A stretch of DNA of 64,000 nucleotides, taken from assembly GCA_963693315.1 (NCBI GenBank), contig OY856186.1:235705135-235769134 (forward strand), in the 5' to 3' direction. Source of the stretch: Diogma glabrata. Lineage: Eukaryota > Arthropoda > Insecta > Diptera > Cylindrotomidae. A program made the position numbers and the translations under genes. Under the pieces are notes generated by a model. It was not told the origin of the DNA. It worked only from the letters and a program-made list of their open reading frames with translations, and ran no database searches. Of this stretch, positions 47,326 through 57,920 are shown piece by piece. The stretch's first letter is position 1, and the number at the start of each line of letters is the position of its first letter.

Positions 47326-47878
47326 TCAATTTCAATTTCAATTTCATCGAGAAATGGGCCACGGCCATAATAGAACTCAATTGCGAAACACAAAAACAAG
47401 AAATTGTATTTACGAATCTCTTAATTATAAACATTTTGACAGATAAATAGATCACAACATACCATTTGACATAACAACATTCTATAATTCATGTCTAGGA
47501 GGTGAGCTGGAAATTGTTACAAAATGTTAACTTTTGACAGTTTAACATTGAATTTAGGAACGACATCATGACGTCATTTTGTTACACAATGTTAAAATTA
47601 TTGAATTAAAGAACGACGAAAGTTAACAATTGTTAACAATAGTCAACATTGTTGAGAAAAAGAACGCGACACCGACATGTCCAAGTTTAGTGGTAAATAT
47701 TTTGAATTTAATTTTTACTTCAGCATTCTTTCAAATTATTTAATGTTTGAAATATTTTAATAGTGCTAAAGTGCGCCCGAGTACTTAATGAGGTCTCATT
47801 TTCATTAAATAGTTAATGAACCAATCAAAAAACGCGAGGTTCATTTAGTATTCGAACGAATTTCATTTAATGTATATA

Positions 47879-49378
47879 CAGTAATCCCTCCGACTGCGCG
47901 GTAGTTCCGTTCCAGAAAAACAGCGCGCAGTACAAAACCGCGCAATGTGAACCCTATTTTGCATGAAAATGGGGGGTTCGGTTCCAAATTTTGAAAAAAA
48001 TTGAAAAAAAAAATTAATTTAAAGTTATAATTAAACCAAAATGAATATATACAGCCTGAAAAACATGTATTACTTCAACAACTCTTAAAAAAGAAAACAC
48101 TTCATAAGTTAACAGATAAATTAACATAAATAACATTTCAAAAAACAACTTAAATCTACAAAAATTATATCAATAATCTGAATTTGTTTAGAATATTCTA
48201 CCTTTACTGGCTTGAAAATGAATTTGATCTATATTGAACGTTCCAGCCACACAGTTAAAAATAAACTGAATATGTAATGCAAATTGCTACATATATGGGT
48301 CATTCTTTTACAAACCGAACATCTTTCTGACCGACACATATTTGATTTGGCTGAAATTTTAAGGCTTTTATATAGAAAAATTTCCAAATTCTCATTTCCC
48401 AAGAAAAGAAAGATATACGTGCTCGAGAATTTTTTTGGATTGCAAAATGGAGCGGTTCTAAATTTCGAGGATTTCGTGATTTTTGGCTTGAAGACTTATT
48501 TTCAAAGATTCATAACTTCGGTTTTGGTAATGATAGACATTTTTGTCTGTTTTATTTTAAAGCTAAAAGATGAACTTAAAAAAAAAATTGTTATCTACAA
48601 AAATTATTAACAAATCTCTATGTAAACAGTTTAGCAATAAGTCAGACACTTTCTCTCTGACATCTGCAATTTTGCTCTCTCGTGTACGAGTAGCATTAGA
48701 AATAAATCAATTTATCGAGCGCGGAAAGATAAAAATTCCATAAATTTTTGTTGTCCCTCGCTGAATAAATTAATATATTTCTAACAGTAAAACTAATTTC
48801 TCCCTTAGTTAAAAATACGTTTTTCTTGAAAATTGAACGTAGAATACGTAGGGCAATCACTAAAAATCGATTTTAACATTTTATTTGTTTATAACAATAG
48901 GAATTTGCTCATAATTTTTATTGACTATATTTTTTATTAAAATTCCATCTCTTAACTTTAAAATAAAATAAAACTAAAGCTTACTATCATTAATAGAACC
49001 GAAGTAATGAATTTTTTAAAATAAGTCGTCAAACCAAAAATCACGAAATTTAGATCGCCTCTATTTTCCAAAAAAAAAATCCTCGAACACGTATATTTTT
49101 TTCGATATCATACCAGTAAAAATTTTTAAAGCCAAACCACAAATGCGTCGGTCAGATTTTGTTCAAATCTGTTCGATTTGTAAAAGAATGACCCATGTGG
49201 GAAATTTAATTTTTTTTTTCATTTTAATTTTACGAAATTCACCTACATATTCTAAAAAAAATTTTAAACGTCGCGCTGTGTGAAATTTTAATCGCGCAGT
49301 GCGAAAATTAGTATTGAAAAATCATCTCGCGCAGTGGAAATCGCGCAGTTAAAACCCGCGCAGTCGGAGGGATTACTG
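47879..49378. mobile_element. Pogo/Tigger-like element, 1.5 kb, no transposase seen
   Basis: TIR CAGTAATCCCTCCGACTGCG at both ends, flanked by TA (47877-47878, 49379-49380). CAGT...ACTG ends with TA duplication fit the pogo branch of Tc1/mariner. No DDE transposase frame is visible. Several CGCGCAGT words repeat near both ends. Confidence 0.78.
48296..49195. mobile_element. TGGGTCATTCTTTTAC-TIR element inside the pogo-like element
   Basis: Inverted arms: TGGGTCATTCTTTTACAAAC at 48296 and GTAAAAGAATGACCCA ending at 49195, with homology running about 230 bp into each arm (48296-48530, 49000-49195). A 108-codon open frame in the left arm is mirrored only imperfectly and is not supported as a gene. 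Confidence 0.68.
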
Positions 49379-50080
49379 TAATGTCAAATTTGAAAAATTT
49401 TGACACTTCTATGAATAAATAAACGACATGTTGAATTATAAAAGTTATAATCAATTTAAAATCTTACTCCCTGTTAATGCATTATTTTTCAATTACTTCC
49501 ATCGTAATTAAATTTATTTTAAAATTTTTCAAAAACAAATTCAATTTTAAGATTATAATTAACTCGAAAACTTTAAGGAATCTGCAGTTTGACTGGTGAT
49601 TGAATTGATTGCTAAAACTTATTATTTTATTGTCAATCGTTAAATGTAATTGATAAAAGTGGAACTGATGGTTTTACTCCATTTTGAAAATGGAAAAGCT
49701 GTTGGTTTTATCTCTCACTAATTTCAATTTTTGCATCCATTTTGTTTATATTTTTCAATTGAGAATTAATTGTTACATATAAAATTAATTCCTTAATTCG
49801 TTATATTACAATTAATTCGTAATGCCTAATTTGCTAAATAAATTAATATAATTATAAAAAAAAATTTTACGGTGTTCGATTTGAAATTTTTTTGAATAAA
49901 AAACTTCATTAAAACTCTAATATGCTATTTACTGCATTTAAAATTAAATGAAAAGAGGCGTGGTTTCATTAAATGCAAATTTAAAAGAAATCGGCTTTTC
50001 AAGTTCTCGAACGCTGTCATCTGTCATTCATTAAATGATTCATTTAATGGCTAATATCTCATTAAGTAATCGAACGCACT

Positions 50081-50997
50081 CCTAGATTATTCTCCCTCAA
50101 TGAGTTTGATGATATGGATGGAGTATGCTAGCTATGTGGAAAAAGAAAATGTTTTAATTGGACATTTCTCAGCTACTAGGAAATGCCTTCAGAGGTTCAT
50201 ACATCTTCAATATTCTTTCTAGTGCTCGTCTTAATGCGATTAAAATTGATAGGCATTAAATCAGCATGGGTTCTTATTCCATTATAAGAATATAGACGGC
50301 TCATCTAATACCCAATACATTCTGATTCAAATTCAAATTAAGTTTGCTTAGCCAATTTCTCACACCGTGACACTCCACGGTGCTGCGGTATGCTCTCTAA
50401 ACTATCGAACTAGAATCGGCAATATTTTAATTCTTTATAATTCGATGCATACACCGTTACAATATTTACGATAGATGATTCTAGTTTTATTTGATCCAGG
50501 ATATGATTCATTAATTTTTTTTTTAATTACGGCTTCAGATTTTGTGACACATTCAAATTTGTTGTCAAATAATGATTCAATTAGTTTAAATGTGCAATCC
50601 ATCGATCGAAAGCTTTAGTTGTGGTGCATGGGATGGAAACGAAATATTTCATGTAGTTTTGCCTATTTCTAATGGTTTAAAAAACTTGTTTAGGTTGCTG
50701 AACTTAGCAGTTGATATGCAACACTTTTTTTGTTTTTTTTGTATCTACATTTATGGATCTCATAACGTCCATTGTTAATTGCAAATTCACTCCTACAGGA
50801 AGGCACAATAAAGTTTGTTTAAATATAAAGTTCGAGTGAGATATATAAATATATATACTATATATTTATATATACTATATATTTATATATACTAATTTAT
50901 AGATACTAAGAAAATTATAGTTAAATTCAAACACTATTTTAGTAAAAAAATGTTGCACTAGTTTGTTCTCTATCAATAAATGACATTATAAGAACTA
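50081..50997. other. Unassigned sequence
   Basis: No gene. Holds a short TATA-rich direct repeat (ACTATATATTTATATAT, about 50858-50900). Confidence 0.4.
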
Positions 50998-51080
50998 TAC
51001 TCCAGTCCCTGCTATTGATATACGAGTTAACGTGAGATACCACCCACCACTGGCAATACCTGTGGGATATCACTAGCTGA
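50998..51080 (-). repeat. Inverted counterpart of window start
   Basis: Contains TACTCCAGTCCCTGCTATTG and ATACGAGTTAACGTGAGATA, matching 1-80 in reverse complement with scattered changes. Confidence 0.6.
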
Positions 51081-51635
51081 TATATTGGGGGTCTGGGCGG
51101 ATGAACTTTTAAAACAAATTTGCGTTTTACCTTTTATTTTTTTTTAACTTTCTCTATCCTATCATTGGCCTATGTCATATTTTGTATGTGATAGGATTTA
51201 TGGTCAAGCTACCCAATTATTTAAAAAAAATATAAAAGACAAAAAAAATAAATATTTGCGTTGATCAACATTAGGCACTTCCAGGACTCATGCTTCACGA
51301 ATCCCTGCATCCCGTGATTCATAAATTTTAAATTCCGAGATCCTGGGCTCTCGGGAAATAAAATGTGTGAGAATGCTGCAGTGGCGGTATTCACAAAACA
51401 CTAATCCCGGAGTTGCAATCCCTAATCAACATCTTAGAACAAATGCTGATGTGGGTCCTAGGTCTTAAAAAGTTTTTATGTGTTGTTCTGACATATACAG
51501 TAATTCCTACTATACAACACATTTAATTAAAAACAAAAAAAGGAAAATAGTACAGTAACTGAACATGAAAATAGACCAATACTTCTGAATTCTTTGAACC
51601 TCCATCGATTTTTATGAAAATTGGGAATTAAGCTC
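51081..51635. other. Unassigned sequence left of el2
   Basis: No gene recognised. The last 90 bases join sequence at 61648 onward across the el2 insertion. Confidence 0.4.
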
Positions 51636-51639
51636 ATCT

Positions 51640-52664
51640 TATTGCGAGTGGCTATATAATAGCCTGGACTTTTAAACTATCAAAAAAACATACAAAAAAA
51701 ATATACCATGGGATATCGACTCGTCCCAGGAACGAACCCTGATCATGAAAATCTCTTATCTGTATATGTTTAAGCTAACATTAAAAAAAATAAATGATAG
51801 TAAATCTCAATAATAGTATATAAAAAAAAACATTTACTTGAGTAGGTGTTGATTGTTGACTGGTCCTGTATGTATCCACCAAGTTCAGTTTCAATATTAT
51901 CCAACCATTTATGTAACTGCATATAACAATATTCCACAATACACTATAGATCCCACAATCTCAGACAAATTATATAACAGCATTTACCAATATCCCACAA
52001 TCCACTTGTGGTCTCAACAGGATCAAACAATTTATATAACAGCTTACATCAATATCCCACAATCTCGGACAAATTATATAACAGCATTTACCAATATCCC
52101 ACAATCCACTTGTGGTCTCAACAGGATCAAACAATTTAAATAACAGCATACATCAATATCCCACCATCCTTTTATGCATGCTTCAAAAAAAAGAAAAGAA
52201 TAAAAAACTTGTGACACAGATTTATTTCTTTTTTTTCAATAAGTTTCCAACTTTTATTTTTACTAAAAAAACTTTATATTATCACAATTAAAATAATTTG
52301 GTTCATTTCTTAGACGGAATGACCATTTGTTTCCGTTTCAAACTTTAAAAACCGAATGAATCTTCCAATTTGCAAAAATGTGATTTTTCCTTTTTACATC
52401 TTATGATGTCAAAACAAATCGTGTAATACTAAAAATTCAGCAAAGATTAGTAACGACATCTGTTCGTTAGAATTGGAAATAAAATTGAGTACGTTCGTTT
52501 GTTTTTTTTTATAGTATATTCGAAATTTAATTAAATATTAGAAAATTTTAAAATTATTATTAATGTAAAAATGAACTGAAACTAATGAAATAAATTGTTA
52601 TTGAATTATAGACAGAAGATGAATTTGGTTTTATTATTGTTTCGCGAATATTGCGAACGTTACA
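51640..52664 (-). repeat. el2 3' LTR
   Basis: 1025 bp, TGTAACGTTCGC ... CTCGCAATA on the coding strand. Contains a two-unit tandem repeat. Confidence 0.92.
51945..52165 (-). repeat. Tandem repeat within el2 LTR
   Basis: Two units of roughly 110-120 bp sharing CAATATCCCACAATC and TCAACAGGATCAAACAATTT. The same array is at 60928-61148 in the other LTR. Confidence 0.75.
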
Positions 52665-52989
52665 CCATGAATTCAAGGTAAAAACCAAGATTTTTACTCT
52701 TGAAATCACAAAAACGTCGCCATCCCCTCCATGACAGAAAACCACTGAACTACTTCCACCTATTAAACCGTATCTGGGATCGAGATACCCACAGTCACCG
52801 GCGTCAAGGCAGATGACCGGTTCCAACACTCATGAAGTCCTTAAGAACCTCACTGAGTACTGAGACCGACCATCCATCCGAACGTCAGCACCATGGACAC
52901 CCCGATACAACCAGTAAGTATGACACGGGAGGTGTGAACCCCAGCGAAGACAACTAGCCAGAGGAACGACCCTACCTAACGAAAAGACA
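52665..52989 (-). other. el2 3' internal region
   Basis: Between the end of pol and the 3' LTR. About 52665-52740 matches 37697-37774 of el1 and includes a purine-rich GGAGGGGATGG (52722-52732). No further gene, and no env. Confidence 0.65.
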
Positions 52990-55900
52990 TCATTCTCTGA
53001 TGTCCTTCGCATGATGGACTCCAAGATTCTTACCGCTCATATCTGTGCACTCATAGAGTACATTTCCAATCTTAGTCTTAATCATTGCAGGTAAGAACTT
53101 TGGAGCCAATTTTGCCGAGAACTTTTTGGTAGCGTCACTCAAATGATGTTGCCGTACAAACACCCGTTGTTGTGGTTGAAAAGTCCGTATTTTTGATCGC
53201 AGATTATACTGATGTTGCGACTTTTTGAAAGCTGCTTTCAAATTCTGTTGAACTCGGTTCCTGAGCAGGGTCAAATGATCAGAGCGTTCTATTTCCTCAC
53301 CAGCATCTTCACCAAGCTTGTTTAGTGATCTCAACAAATGGTAAGTATTACCATCCGATATTGGATGTTGACCAAATAATAGATAGTACGGTGAGTACTT
53401 GGTAGCAGAATGTACTGCAGCCCGCAGTGCATAAGCGATTTCACCAATTAGTGAATCCCACTTGGTATGTTGACCTTTAATGAACGCTCGAATTGCTGCT
53501 AGAACTGACCTATTGACCCGCTCTGACGCGTTGCTTTGAGGACTATAGACACCGGTCCTAATGTGTTTAATGCCGAAATCTGACAAAAGACTTTGAAAGT
53601 TCCTACTAGTGAACTGTTTGCCATTGTCACTGTGTAGAAACTCTGGTACCCCATATGTAAGAAACACTTCGTTCCTCAGAAAAGCATTCACCTTCGGTGA
53701 AGTTGCGTTTCTAAGTGGTTTCAGTAGTACAAACTTCGTAGCATGATCCAGAACTATCAATAACACCGTATTCCCAAGTGTAGAACGAGGGTACGGTCCC
53801 AAAAAATCTATGTAGACTCTCTGCCATGGACGTGCTGTTTCGAATTGATATTGCATCGGAGGACGCAATATCTGATTCGTGGCTTTTGTTTGTTTACATG
53901 TGTCGCAGGACACAACATAGTTGTGTACCTGTGACGCCATGCCCGGCCAATAATAACGACGTCGAAGTAATTCTAAAGTCTTTTTAACACCTCCATGAGC
54001 AGCAGTACTATCATCATGATGTTTCTGAATCATGTTGGAAGTCATCGGTTTTGGTACCCAGAGCTTCCACACAGGAACATCGTTGGGTATTGCATCAGGT
54101 CTTGGCTCAATACGTATGTATAGCTTATCATCCACGACTTTAACTGATGGAAAGTCCTTAGGAGATGATTGAACTTTAGCTATCATATCCGTATATTCGT
54201 TGTGCCGATAACCTTCATTGTCGATTTTAATTTCATTAATGTGATGTACTAATGCTTCCGTCAATTCTTCGTGTGTATCGTCATAAAGACGAGATAGAGC
54301 ATCAGGGACTATATTTTGGGTACCTTTTTGGTGGACAATAGTAAAATCCATATGTTGGAGTTTTAGGCTCCACCTAGCCAGACGAGCACTCAAGTCTTTC
54401 TGTGACATAAGCCACTTCAGACTTGAGTGATCAGTCACAATTGTAAATCGGTGACCTTCAACATAGCCCCTGAATTTCTTCACACTCAGAATTGCCGCAA
54501 GACATTCAAGCTCAGAAACTGAATAATTCCTTTGAGCTCTATTTAATTTCTTTGACATGAAGGCTATCGGACACTCTTGTCCGTCAGTATCAACCTGATA
54601 CAACACACTACCTATCCCTGTCAGACTTGCATCGCATCTAATAAAGAATTCTTTATTATAGTCAGGGTTTACTAATACTGGTGCTGTAGTCAGCAATCGT
54701 TTTAAATTTTCGAAAGCAGCTTGCGCTTCCAATGTCCATTTCAATTTCCCCGAACTCTTCTTTAATAAATCTGTAATTGGTGATACCACGCTTGCATAAT
54801 TTGGTATGAAACGTTGGTACCAACCAGCCATTCCCAATAATCTCCGTATTTGTTTCACTGTTGACGGAGCTGGATACTCAGCAACAGCTCTTACCTTGTC
54901 AGGGTCTGTTCGAAGACCATCTTCACCAACCAAAAATCCCAAGTATTTCACCTCTCTCAGAACAAATTTACTTTTCTTGAGGTTTATTGTTAACCCAGCC
55001 GCTCTTAACAATGAAGAGACTTTGGACAGCAATTCCATATGTTCCTGGAACGTGGAAGAGACTACCAATAGATCATCTAAATAAACAAAGACATTTTCGT
55101 GATATTGATGTGGTATCACTTTGTGCATTAGCCGACACATTGTCTGGGGAGCATTGCACAATCCAAAGGGCATAACCCGGAATTGATACAATGGACGACT
55201 AGGCACTGTGAAGGCTGTCTTGTCTCTAGATGCTTCTGCCAGAGGAATCTGCCAGAAAGCATCTTTGAGATCAATACTGGAAATGTACTTTGTGCTATTT
55301 AGACGACCTAGTAAGCCATCAATCAAGGGAAGTGGGTAAGCGTCCTTTTTAGTTAGTGAATTGACACGACGGCTATCAATACATAATCTGTTTTTACCAG
55401 ATTCTTTTTGTACCAGGACCACTGGCGAGCACCACGAACTGTTAGACTCTTCGATCACGCCCATTTGAAGCATTCGGTCAAGTTCGGCATAGACCTTTAG
55501 TTGAACAGCCGGCGATGTGGGATAGTGCCTCTGTTTAACAGGTGCACTATCACCAACATCGATGACATGTTCAACCAAAGAAGTCTTTCCGAGCCCAGAC
55601 ACTTCAAATGACGGGAAAGAATCCTTGATCATATCCAGTTCATGTTGCTGATCAGTGGTGAGGTTATGTGTATTAAAAGTTTGTAGCTCTGTGCGAGTCA
55701 GTTCACTAACAAAAGAAGGAACAATACCGAATTTCTCCCAGAAATCTATGCCCAGGTAGAGCTCTTCTCGTAATCCAGGGACTATATGGAACCGCATTGG
55801 TTTAGTGGAGCCATTCACAGTTATTGGAATTTCGATGTAACCCAAAATTTTTGTTGCAGTACCATCTGCCGTACGAATACACGAAGTGTACTTACGGTAA

Positions 55901-56310
55901 GTTGTACCTGCTGATTCCAATAATTCCAAGGAATTTCTTCCAAGTATTGTGATTGACGCTCCACTATCCAATAGACCTGAAATATGTTTGTCCAAAATCT
56001 TGATTGTCAATCGCGGCCGAGGATCCTTTGTTTCTGAAAGGATAGATGAAATACAAGCTTTACGAAATAATTTCCTCATCCTCCAATATCTAATGTTACG
56101 TTCAAGACGTCTAAAATATGTTCGATGTAATGATGGGAAATTAAATGTACTAGGTGATTTTATTCTGGTTTCCTGAGTGGTGATCGATCGTCCTGCGTTG
56201 CTACATCTCTCGTCGTTTTCTTCGGGCTCATTGGATGTTGAACCGAGGGTACCATCCCTGAAGCATGTACTCTCGGACGGTAGTTTAACGACGGGTGACA
56301 ATATGAACAA
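52990..56310 (-). CDS. pol: el2 Pol polyprotein (PR-RT-RNase H-IN)
   Basis: 1106-residue open frame in the -1 frame relative to gag, overlapping it by 151 nt; true Pol probably begins at the frameshift (about residue 9). Domains: aspartic protease with LLDSGASITIL (about 113-123) and LYLGIDFW; RT with IDSRRVNSLTKKDAYPLP, MPFGLCNAPQT and YLDD (410-413); RNase H with RCDASLTGIGSVLYQ (about 558-572) and TDHSSLKWL; integrase with a zinc-binding H-H-C-C region (HHDDSTAAHGG ... CDTCKQTK), D,D,E core (YIDFLGPYP, HSDNGKQF, SNASERVNR) and a C-terminal basic domain. All catalytic residues I can check are present, and the length is normal for Ty3/gypsy. No stop or shift is seen, so it may be active. Confidence 0.93.
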   Translation of the reverse strand: MFILSPVVKLPSESTCFRDGTLGSTSNEPEENDERCSNAGRSITTQETRIKSPSTFNFPSLHRTYFRRLERNIRYWRMRKLFRKACISSILSETKDPRPRLTIKILDKHISGLLDSGASITILGRNSLELLESAGTTYRKYTSCIRTADGTATKILGYIEIPITVNGSTKPMRFHIVPGLREELYLGIDFWEKFGIVPSFVSELTRTELQTFNTHNLTTDQQHELDMIKDSFPSFEVSGLGKTSLVEHVIDVGDSAPVKQRHYPTSPAVQLKVYAELDRMLQMGVIEESNSSWCSPVVLVQKESGKNRLCIDSRRVNSLTKKDAYPLPLIDGLLGRLNSTKYISSIDLKDAFWQIPLAEASRDKTAFTVPSRPLYQFRVMPFGLCNAPQTMCRLMHKVIPHQYHENVFVYLDDLLVVSSTFQEHMELLSKVSSLLRAAGLTINLKKSKFVLREVKYLGFLVGEDGLRTDPDKVRAVAEYPAPSTVKQIRRLLGMAGWYQRFIPNYASVVSPITDLLKKSSGKLKWTLEAQAAFENLKRLLTTAPVLVNPDYNKEFFIRCDASLTGIGSVLYQVDTDGQECPIAFMSKKLNRAQRNYSVSELECLAAILSVKKFRGYVEGHRFTIVTDHSSLKWLMSQKDLSARLARWSLKLQHMDFTIVHQKGTQNIVPDALSRLYDDTHEELTEALVHHINEIKIDNEGYRHNEYTDMIAKVQSSPKDFPSVKVVDDKLYIRIEPRPDAIPNDVPVWKLWVPKPMTSNMIQKHHDDSTAAHGGVKKTLELLRRRYYWPGMASQVHNYVVSCDTCKQTKATNQILRPPMQYQFETARPWQRVYIDFLGPYPRSTLGNTVLLIVLDHATKFVLLKPLRNATSPKVNAFLRNEVFLTYGVPEFLHSDNGKQFTSRNFQSLLSDFGIKHIRTGVYSPQSNASERVNRSVLAAIRAFIKGQHTKWDSLIGEIAYALRAAVHSATKYSPYYLLFGQHPISDGNTYHLLRSLNKLGEDAGEEIERSDHLTLLRNRVQQNLKAAFKKSQHQYNLRSKIRTFQPQQRVFVRQHHLSDATKKFSAKLAPKFLPAMIKTKIGNVLYECTDMSGKNLGVHHAKDIRE

Positions 56311-57920
56311 TTTGCATATATAACGTCCGGCTTGTTACATTTCCAGCAATACAATTTAATCCGATTTTTAGAGCAATCAGGAGCTCGATGACCGTTTACT
56401 CCACATCTGAAGCACACTATTGGTTGTCTAGACATTGATGGACCAGGTTGACTGTTATCTGATGTTATGCCAGGTCGCTGCAATATCCGTCTCTGTGTTG
56501 AATCCACCGCTTCAATATACCCATGTTGTTCTGGTTCAGCATCCACCTCATAATCATCCATCTGCTGTAGCTCGCTAATTCTTAAATTTGATGTTCTGGT
56601 CGGAACTGGTGTGGACCACAAACGTTCAAACTTCTGACATAAAGTCCGAAGTTCATCAATAGAATGTATTGTTGCAGCCAGAGTAGCGTTTTTGAGCTCC
56701 ACACTCAGTCCTTCCCGAGCAATCTCTAGCATTTCACGGTCAGCAAATGGACGTGCTAAGCGACGGTTTAACGAACCAATCTCCACTAGATACTCGTATA
56801 CGCTCTCCTTTGACTTTTGTTTGCGGTTCAGAAGAACGCGCAAGATCGCCTTATCATCAGTGAGCGTACCGAAGGTTTGTAGGAGTCCCTCCCTTAGCAC
56901 TGGATAGGTCACCACCTCATATTCATGAGTTAAGTTCAAATAGTATCTGTCGGCAGCCCCCTTGAGATACCGTGGAACGATAGACCTAAGGTCGTCCCAA
57001 TTCACACGGTCCCTCCTGGCAGCCGCCTCAACTCTGTGAACGAACTCATGAACATCAGGAGAGTGACCATCTCCTGTGAAGGTTGGAACCCAATTTGAGT
57101 CATAACGACTCAAATTGTTCCCACGAACCCCTCGGTACTCCACTGGTGCTAACGCTGGAGCCGCGTCACGCCATACCTGAGGAGGTTGGTTGTATGGTGG
57201 TGGTGCTGTTAGTGGAGCTTGTGGATAATTTAATGATTGTTGTTGTACCAATGCTGGATTGTTGTGTATGTGTTCAGCTTGGAAAGATGGACCCAATAGT
57301 GGTATTGCAAGGTCCTCTGCTCTCAAACCTGATTGCTGAAAATAAGCCGGTGGTAATTGATCTGACCGTCTCTGTTGTTGATGGTTTGGACGATTCAGAC
57401 TATTTATTGTCTCAGTAATTGGCTGCACTGGGATCGGTGTGGATCTCTCACCTGGTTGAAAAGCAGGTGAAGCAGATGGAGCAGATGATACTCCTGGTTT
57501 ATTCTGTATAATTGGACGTGTTGACAGTGATCCTATTATATCCCAAGCGCGTGACAATTGCGAGATAGCGTAGGTGCGGGCTTCTTGCAAGTCATTGCGA
57601 GGACCCAACCTATTCATCCTACCTGTATAATGCAACACCCGATTCGCCAAACCATCTAAGAAGGTCTGATTAATCGGTGGTTGAAGTCGACGTACCTGAT
57701 CTAAAACAACTTGTGCTGCCTGCACCACCGTTTGAGACTCAGCTACCAAGTCTCTCGCATGAGATACCATTACTGGAACTGCACCATGATCTACGTGGTT
57801 TCGCAGTTCCTCTGCCCAATTGACCCCTCTAAAATCCACACCCCGAACCAGACATTCGATCTGCAGTTCACTGGATTCCAAACCATAGAACGGATGGTCC
57901 ACGCCAATGTGACTTGACAT
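56160..57920 (-). CDS. gag: el2 Gag
   Basis: 586 residues, starting MSSHIGVDHPFYG. The N-terminal half has a helical matrix-like region and a long Pro/Gln-rich linker (about 150-250). A capsid-type domain follows (about 260-430; YDSNWVPTFTGDGHSPDVHE, KESVYEYLVEIG). The C-terminus has a CCHC zinc knuckle CFRCGVNGHRAPDC (C-x2-C-x4-H-x4-C) and a second Cys cluster CWKCNKPDVIYANCSYC. Family role: assembles particles and binds RNA. The start is the first ATG after the long leader. The frame is intact. Confidence 0.92.
   Translation of the reverse strand: MSSHIGVDHPFYGLESSELQIECLVRGVDFRGVNWAEELRNHVDHGAVPVMVSHARDLVAESQTVVQAAQVVLDQVRRLQPPINQTFLDGLANRVLHYTGRMNRLGPRNDLQEARTYAISQLSRAWDIIGSLSTRPIIQNKPGVSSAPSASPAFQPGERSTPIPVQPITETINSLNRPNHQQQRRSDQLPPAYFQQSGLRAEDLAIPLLGPSFQAEHIHNNPALVQQQSLNYPQAPLTAPPPYNQPPQVWRDAAPALAPVEYRGVRGNNLSRYDSNWVPTFTGDGHSPDVHEFVHRVEAAARRDRVNWDDLRSIVPRYLKGAADRYYLNLTHEYEVVTYPVLREGLLQTFGTLTDDKAILRVLLNRKQKSKESVYEYLVEIGSLNRRLARPFADREMLEIAREGLSVELKNATLAATIHSIDELRTLCQKFERLWSTPVPTRTSNLRISELQQMDDYEVDAEPEQHGYIEAVDSTQRRILQRPGITSDNSQPGPSMSRQPIVCFRCGVNGHRAPDCSKNRIKLYCWKCNKPDVIYANCSYCHPSLNYRPRVHASGMVPSVQHPMSPKKTTRDVATQDDRSPLRKPE
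56283..56289 (-). promoter_or_regulatory. Candidate -1 frameshift site in el2 gag-pol overlap
   Basis: G TTA AAC in the gag register, about 42 codons before the gag stop, near the upstream limit of the pol frame; shifting here enters pol at KLPSES. GUUAAAC is a known arterivirus slip site. The first base does not follow the strict XXX rule. No downstream structure was computed. Confidence 0.5.

Larger units (their letters stand above)
46106..47366. mobile_element. GGCCGTGG-family MITE, second shell
   Basis: Ends GGCCGTGGCCCATTTCTC and GAGAAATGGGCCACGGCC, with ATA on both sides. Its empty counterpart at 398-466 shows the CAATTT run without the inner insertion. Confidence 0.78.
45134..47672. 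mobile_element. GTGTCGCG-TIR element (45185-47672), outermost shell
   Basis: Ends GTGTCGCGTTCTTTTTCT and AGAAAAAGAACGCGACAC, about 25 bp, extended by looser AACATTGTTAA words. No ORF; the interior is AT-rich and holds three further nested elements. The target duplication is not clear. Confidence 0.7.
47770..50080. mobile_element. AGTGCG-TIR foldback element, outer shell
   Basis: Ends AGTGCGCCCGAGTACTTAAT and ATTAAGTAATCGAACGCACT. Both arms are rich in CATTTAATG words. It contains the pogo-like element. The target duplication is not clear. Confidence 0.62.

Noticed and set aside
51710..51785. tRNA-like 3' half (T-arm with GGTTCGTTCC) on the minus strand in the el2 LTR
   Set aside because: D-arm and acceptor do not fold; present in both LTRs simply as LTR sequence.
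51945..52165. CRISPR-like spaced repeats (also 40383-40935, 17890-18370)
   Set aside because: Unit sizes, lack of unique spacers and location within eukaryotic transposons exclude CRISPR.
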